Part shown: positions 61,294 to 64,000 of the stretch, in pieces
Numbering within the stretch: the stretch's first letter is position 1
How the letters are laid out: each line of letters starts with the position of its first letter
NCBI RefSeq assembly: GCF_003581615.1
Contig: NZ_QXFH01000070.1
Coordinates: forward strand, 372,001 to 436,000
DNA length: 64,000 nucleotides
Direction of reading: 5' to 3'
From: Flagellimonas lutimaris
Lineage (GTDB): Bacteria; Bacteroidota; Bacteroidia; Flavobacteriales; Flavobacteriaceae
Notes under the pieces: model-generated
The model's input: the letters and a program-made list of their open reading frames with translations, nothing else
Told to the model about the DNA's origin: nothing
Databases searched by the model: none
Program-made: the position numbers and the translations under genes

Positions 61294-62895
61294 ATGAACC
61301 ATAAATTCAAGATAGCTGTTTGTGCGGCCCTTTTGTCCGCAGCTCCCTATATAAGTGCCCAACAAGATGATGGCACGCCTATTTCGGAGAAAGATTCCAC
61401 TTCGCATCAAGAAGAGGAAAAAGCAACTATTGCAGTATCCAACATAAAAATTGACGGCCAGTTGATGGCCTTGGAAACGCATGAAGATGGAAAATTCAAA
61501 TTGCGTGACTTGGAGGAAGCTTGGCATTACGACAGTCTTTGGTTGAACGAGCTTCACAGCAATGCAGATTTGTTTAGCGATATGTTGTTGGAAATCCAAA
61601 ACGGTCCTGAACAAGATTCCATTTTTGTTGTGGACTTACCAACGGACACACTTAAGGCACGTTTGGCTCGAATGGACGAGAAAACCCCTTTTAAGATCAC
61701 CTACAATTCATCTTTGGAAAGTGTGATCAAGTCTTTTTTGACCAGAAGAAGGGACTTGATGCAGCGTATGATTACAGCCAGCCAATTTTACTTTCCCTTG
61801 TTTGAGCAGGAATTGGACAACCAAAACATTCCGTTGGAGATTAAGTACTTGGCCATTGTGGAATCTGCACTTAACCCAAAAGCAAGATCTAGAGTAGGCG
61901 CCAAGGGACTTTGGCAGTTTATGTACAGTACGGGTAAAATGTACGGGTTGGATGTAAGCAGTTATGTTGATGAAAGGCACGACCCTATCAGGGCCACCAA
62001 GGCGGCGAGTAAATATCTTTCAAGACTTTACGATATTTTCGGCGATTGGGATTTGGCTTTGGCGGCATACAACTCGGGTCCGGGAAATGTAAACAAGGCC
62101 ATTCGACGCTCGGGAGGATATGAAAACTATTGGAACATTAGGCCATTTCTTCCACGTGAAACAGCTGGATATCTTCCTGCATTTTTGGCAACCATGTATA
62201 TTTTTGAATATGCCGAGGAACATGGGCTCCAATATAAGAAAGCAGACCGCCCATATTTTGAAACGGATACGGTTCATGTAAAAAACCTCATTACGTTTGA
62301 CCAAATCTCCAAGTTGGTAGATATTAGCACCGAGGAGTTGGAAATGTTGAATCCGGCTTATAAACTTAACATTATTCCCAAAGTAGAAGGCAAAAACTAT
62401 ACTTTGCGACTGCCAACATCCAAAATAGGAAAGTTCGTGTCCAATGAAGAAGAGATTTATGCCTTTGTGAAAAAGGAGCTGGACTCATTGGAAAAACCTT
62501 TACCAAATATGGTAACGGCAAAAGACCAAATTAGATATAGGGTTAGGAGCGGTGATTATCTAGGCAAGATAGCCGAACGATATGGTGTTGGTGTCAGTCA
62601 GATTAAAAGGTGGAACGGGCTTCGAAGCAATAACTTGAGAATAGGGCAACGATTAACGATTTTCCCAAGAAAACCCTATATCGCCAAAACAAGCACAAAA
62701 AGTAATAGTTCCAAATCATCGGGAAGTGTGGTGAGCGGTTCAAAAATCCACACGGTCAGGTCCGGAGACTCCCTTTGGACGATCTCAAAGAAATATCCAG
62801 GAGTTTCTATCGAAAATTTGCGAGAATGGAACGGTATTAGTGGGAATAATCTAAAACCAGGCACAAAACTAAAATTGTGTGATTGTTCTTCGTAA
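61294..62895 (+). CDS. Lytic transglycosylase with two LysM domains (MltD-like)
   Basis: 533-residue peptidoglycan-cleaving enzyme. A Sec signal peptide (about 1-22, ending PYISAQ) precedes a variable acidic region, then the SLT domain (about 170-300) with catalytic Glu190 in VESALNPKARSRVGAKGLWQF and DWDLALAAYNSGPGNVNKAI. Two LysM domains follow (about 410-455, RYRVRSGDYLGKIAERYG; and about 487-531, HTVRSGDSLWTISKKYPG), which bind glycan. The order SLT-LysM-LysM is that of MltD. The DUF4837 gene starts 12 bases later, probably in the same operon. Confidence 0.93.
   Translation: MNHKFKIAVCAALLSAAPYISAQQDDGTPISEKDSTSHQEEEKATIAVSNIKIDGQLMALETHEDGKFKLRDLEEAWHYDSLWLNELHSNADLFSDMLLEIQNGPEQDSIFVVDLPTDTLKARLARMDEKTPFKITYNSSLESVIKSFLTRRRDLMQRMITASQFYFPLFEQELDNQNIPLEIKYLAIVESALNPKARSRVGAKGLWQFMYSTGKMYGLDVSSYVDERHDPIRATKAASKYLSRLYDIFGDWDLALAAYNSGPGNVNKAIRRSGGYENYWNIRPFLPRETAGYLPAFLATMYIFEYAEEHGLQYKKADRPYFETDTVHVKNLITFDQISKLVDISTEELEMLNPAYKLNIIPKVEGKNYTLRLPTSKIGKFVSNEEEIYAFVKKELDSLEKPLPNMVTAKDQIRYRVRSGDYLGKIAERYGVGVSQIKRWNGLRSNNLRIGQRLTIFPRKPYIAKTSTKSNSSKSSGSVVSGSKIHTVRSGDSLWTISKKYPGVSIENLREWNGISGNNLKPGTKLKLCDCSS
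62148..62163. other. Degenerate parS-like sequence inside the transglycosylase gene
   Basis: TCTTCCACGTGAAACA differs by one base from the parS consensus. It encodes part of a conserved LPRET segment, so it may be chance. See the finding on extra sites. Confidence 0.3.
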
Positions 62896-62907
62896 ATTTA
62901 GCACAAC

Positions 62908-63906
62908 ATGAAAAAATTAGGAACACTAGTAATCGCCTTAGTTTTATTGGCGTTTGGAGCCTGCAACAATTCAGGCTCAAAAGAAAAATTTCTTCCACCC
63001 TCCACAGGGGGCATTAACTCCTTGATGGTTGTTATGGACACCGAACTTTGGAGAGGACCGGTAGGGGAAAAAATAAGGGACGAATTTGCTGCCCAGATTA
63101 TTGGTTTGCCCCAAATAGAGCCTAAATTCACCATTACTCAGGTACCTCCAAAGGTATTCAAGGGTACAACTACCCACTCTAGATCGTTATTATATGTCGA
63201 ACAAGATTCTACTTCTTTGGCACATATAAAGGACGATGCATATTCCAAACCGCAAAAAGTGGCGGTGGTGACAGGGCCAACACAGGAAATACTGATTAAA
63301 AATCTAGATTCTTTGGCAGATAGAGCCATAAAAGAATTCAAAGCCAATGAGATAGCCGAGGCCCAAAGACGATTTAAGCGTTCCTTGAGCAAAGACAAGG
63401 CTCTTGATGAAGAGCTTGGAATTCATCTTAATGTTCCATCGCTTTATAAGGTGGGACGAAGAGAAGGCGATTTTGTTTGGATGGATATACAGATTCCAAA
63501 GGGAACCATGAATATCATTGCTTACGAAATGCCATGGGATTACTTCAGTAACGATTCCACGTTTGTTGAGGATATTGTAAGAATGCGGGATTCCATTGGC
63601 CAAAAATATATCCCCGGGCCTTATGAGAATACCTATATGATTACCGAGAAGGCTTTTGCTCCTTATGTTTTCCCTGCAGAAATAGGAGGTAAAAAAGCAG
63701 CAGAAGTAAAAGGAGTATGGGAAATTCACGGATATCCGATGGCAGGGCCATTTTTAACATATATCATCAACGATAAAGAAAATAATAGAAAGGTCGTGAT
63801 AGAAGGGTTTACCTTTGCCCCTTCCGAAGCAAAAAGAGACTACATGTTCGAGTTGGAGGCCATATTGAAAACTATAGCATTTAACCCCTCTTCCTCGGCA
63901 GATTAG
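62908..63906 (+). CDS. DUF4837-family lipoprotein
   Basis: 332-residue exported lipoprotein. The signal MKKLGTLVIALVLLAFGAC has lipobox Cys19. The DUF4837 core runs from GGINSLMVVMDTELWRGPVGEKIRDEFA to the C-terminus, with FTITQVPPKVFKG, the FVWMDIQIPKGTMNIIAYEMPWDYF segment and AEVKGVWEIHGYPMAGPFLTY. Function is unknown; the family is confined to Bacteroidota. Cotranscription with the transglycosylase suggests a cell-wall role, which is inference. A bidirectional terminator follows. Confidence 0.9.
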   Translation: MKKLGTLVIALVLLAFGACNNSGSKEKFLPPSTGGINSLMVVMDTELWRGPVGEKIRDEFAAQIIGLPQIEPKFTITQVPPKVFKGTTTHSRSLLYVEQDSTSLAHIKDDAYSKPQKVAVVTGPTQEILIKNLDSLADRAIKEFKANEIAEAQRRFKRSLSKDKALDEELGIHLNVPSLYKVGRREGDFVWMDIQIPKGTMNIIAYEMPWDYFSNDSTFVEDIVRMRDSIGQKYIPGPYENTYMITEKAFAPYVFPAEIGGKKAAEVKGVWEIHGYPMAGPFLTYIINDKENNRKVVIEGFTFAPSEAKRDYMFELEAILKTIAFNPSSSAD

Positions 63907-63926
63907 AAAAGACAATATTAATAAAC

Positions 63927-63961
63927 AAAAAAGCCCAGACATTTTTGTACTGGGCTTTTTT
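63927..63961. terminator. Bidirectional terminator after the DUF4837 gene
   Basis: A 12-bp stem AAAAAAGCCCAG / CTGGGCTTTTTT with an 11-base loop, symmetrical, 20 bases after the stop codon. It can also stop the convergent gene entering from the right. Confidence 0.8.
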
Positions 63962-63973
63962 GTTCTTTAAAGC

Positions 63974-64000
63974 TTATGCCGTTTTAATCAAACGGAAAGC
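63974..64000 (-). CDS. Possible C-terminal end of a minus-strand gene
   Basis: The minus strand reads AFRLIKTA followed by TAA (stop at 63974-63976) right up to the window edge. Its position opposite a bidirectional terminator suggests the end of a convergent gene. Too short to identify. Confidence 0.35.
   Translation of the reverse strand, partial: AFRLIKTA

Overview
The window looks like a chromosomal segment of a marine-type member of the Flavobacteriaceae (Bacteroidota; a Muricauda/Maribacter-like relative is my guess). The evidence is a complete sprC-sprD-sprB-sprF gliding locus with type IX secretion (T9SS) type-B C-terminal signals, a SusC-like/OMP beta-barrel receptor with an N-terminal carboxypeptidase-regulatory domain, DUF4175, DUF4837 and DUF2807 proteins, several TAnnTTTG -7 promoter elements, and few Shine-Dalgarno sites. 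Genes are packed tightly. I see no prophage, IS element or CRISPR array.

Layout. 1-18.6 kb: partial dusB, an outer-membrane barrel, lepA, a cation:proton antiporter, an MBL-fold hydrolase, secreted/lipoprotein peptidases (S8, M1), rnpA with an S41 processing protease, a frameshifted membrane protein, a C5-cytosine methyltransferase with an overlapping unknown gene (candidate restriction partner), and rpiB-CDF transporter-GNAT on the minus strand. 18.6-19.2 kb: a 593-bp AT-rich gene-free gap with degenerate DnaA-box-like 9-mers. 19.2-23.5 kb: rnr, a DUF2807 protein, a LysE-type exporter, two tandem tRNA-Cys-like genes (one with an abnormal C33) and folB. 23.6-43.1 kb: the spr gliding operon, dominated by a 4734-residue SprB-type adhesin with about 40 repeats. 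43.4-48.9 kb: glnS, a YtxH/holin-family/small-protein cassette, an SPFH protein and gltX. 49.0-56.9 kb: a DUF4175 protein, ybeY, mnmG flanked by two parS-like palindromes, a lipoprotein, a methyltransferase and an OmpH-like protein. 57.0-59.8 kb: holB followed by four small membrane proteins. 60-64 kb: pgk, a LysM lytic transglycosylase, a DUF4837 lipoprotein and a probable truncated gene end.

How the genes work together. The spr operon supplies the mobile surface adhesin (SprB), its outer-membrane partner (SprF), a second T9SS-exported protein (SprC) and a PorP/SprF-like barrel carrying two SPOR-like domains (SprD) that could tie the apparatus to peptidoglycan. The remainder is mostly translation (lepA, glnS, gltX, tRNA-Cys, mnmG, dusB, rnpA, ybeY, rnr), replication (holB), central metabolism (pgk, rpiB) and envelope maintenance. 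The paired parS-like sites around mnmG suggest that the segment lies in the origin-proximal part of the chromosome; parA, parB and dnaA are not in the window. Assignments come from reading the sequence and from family knowledge; no database search was run.
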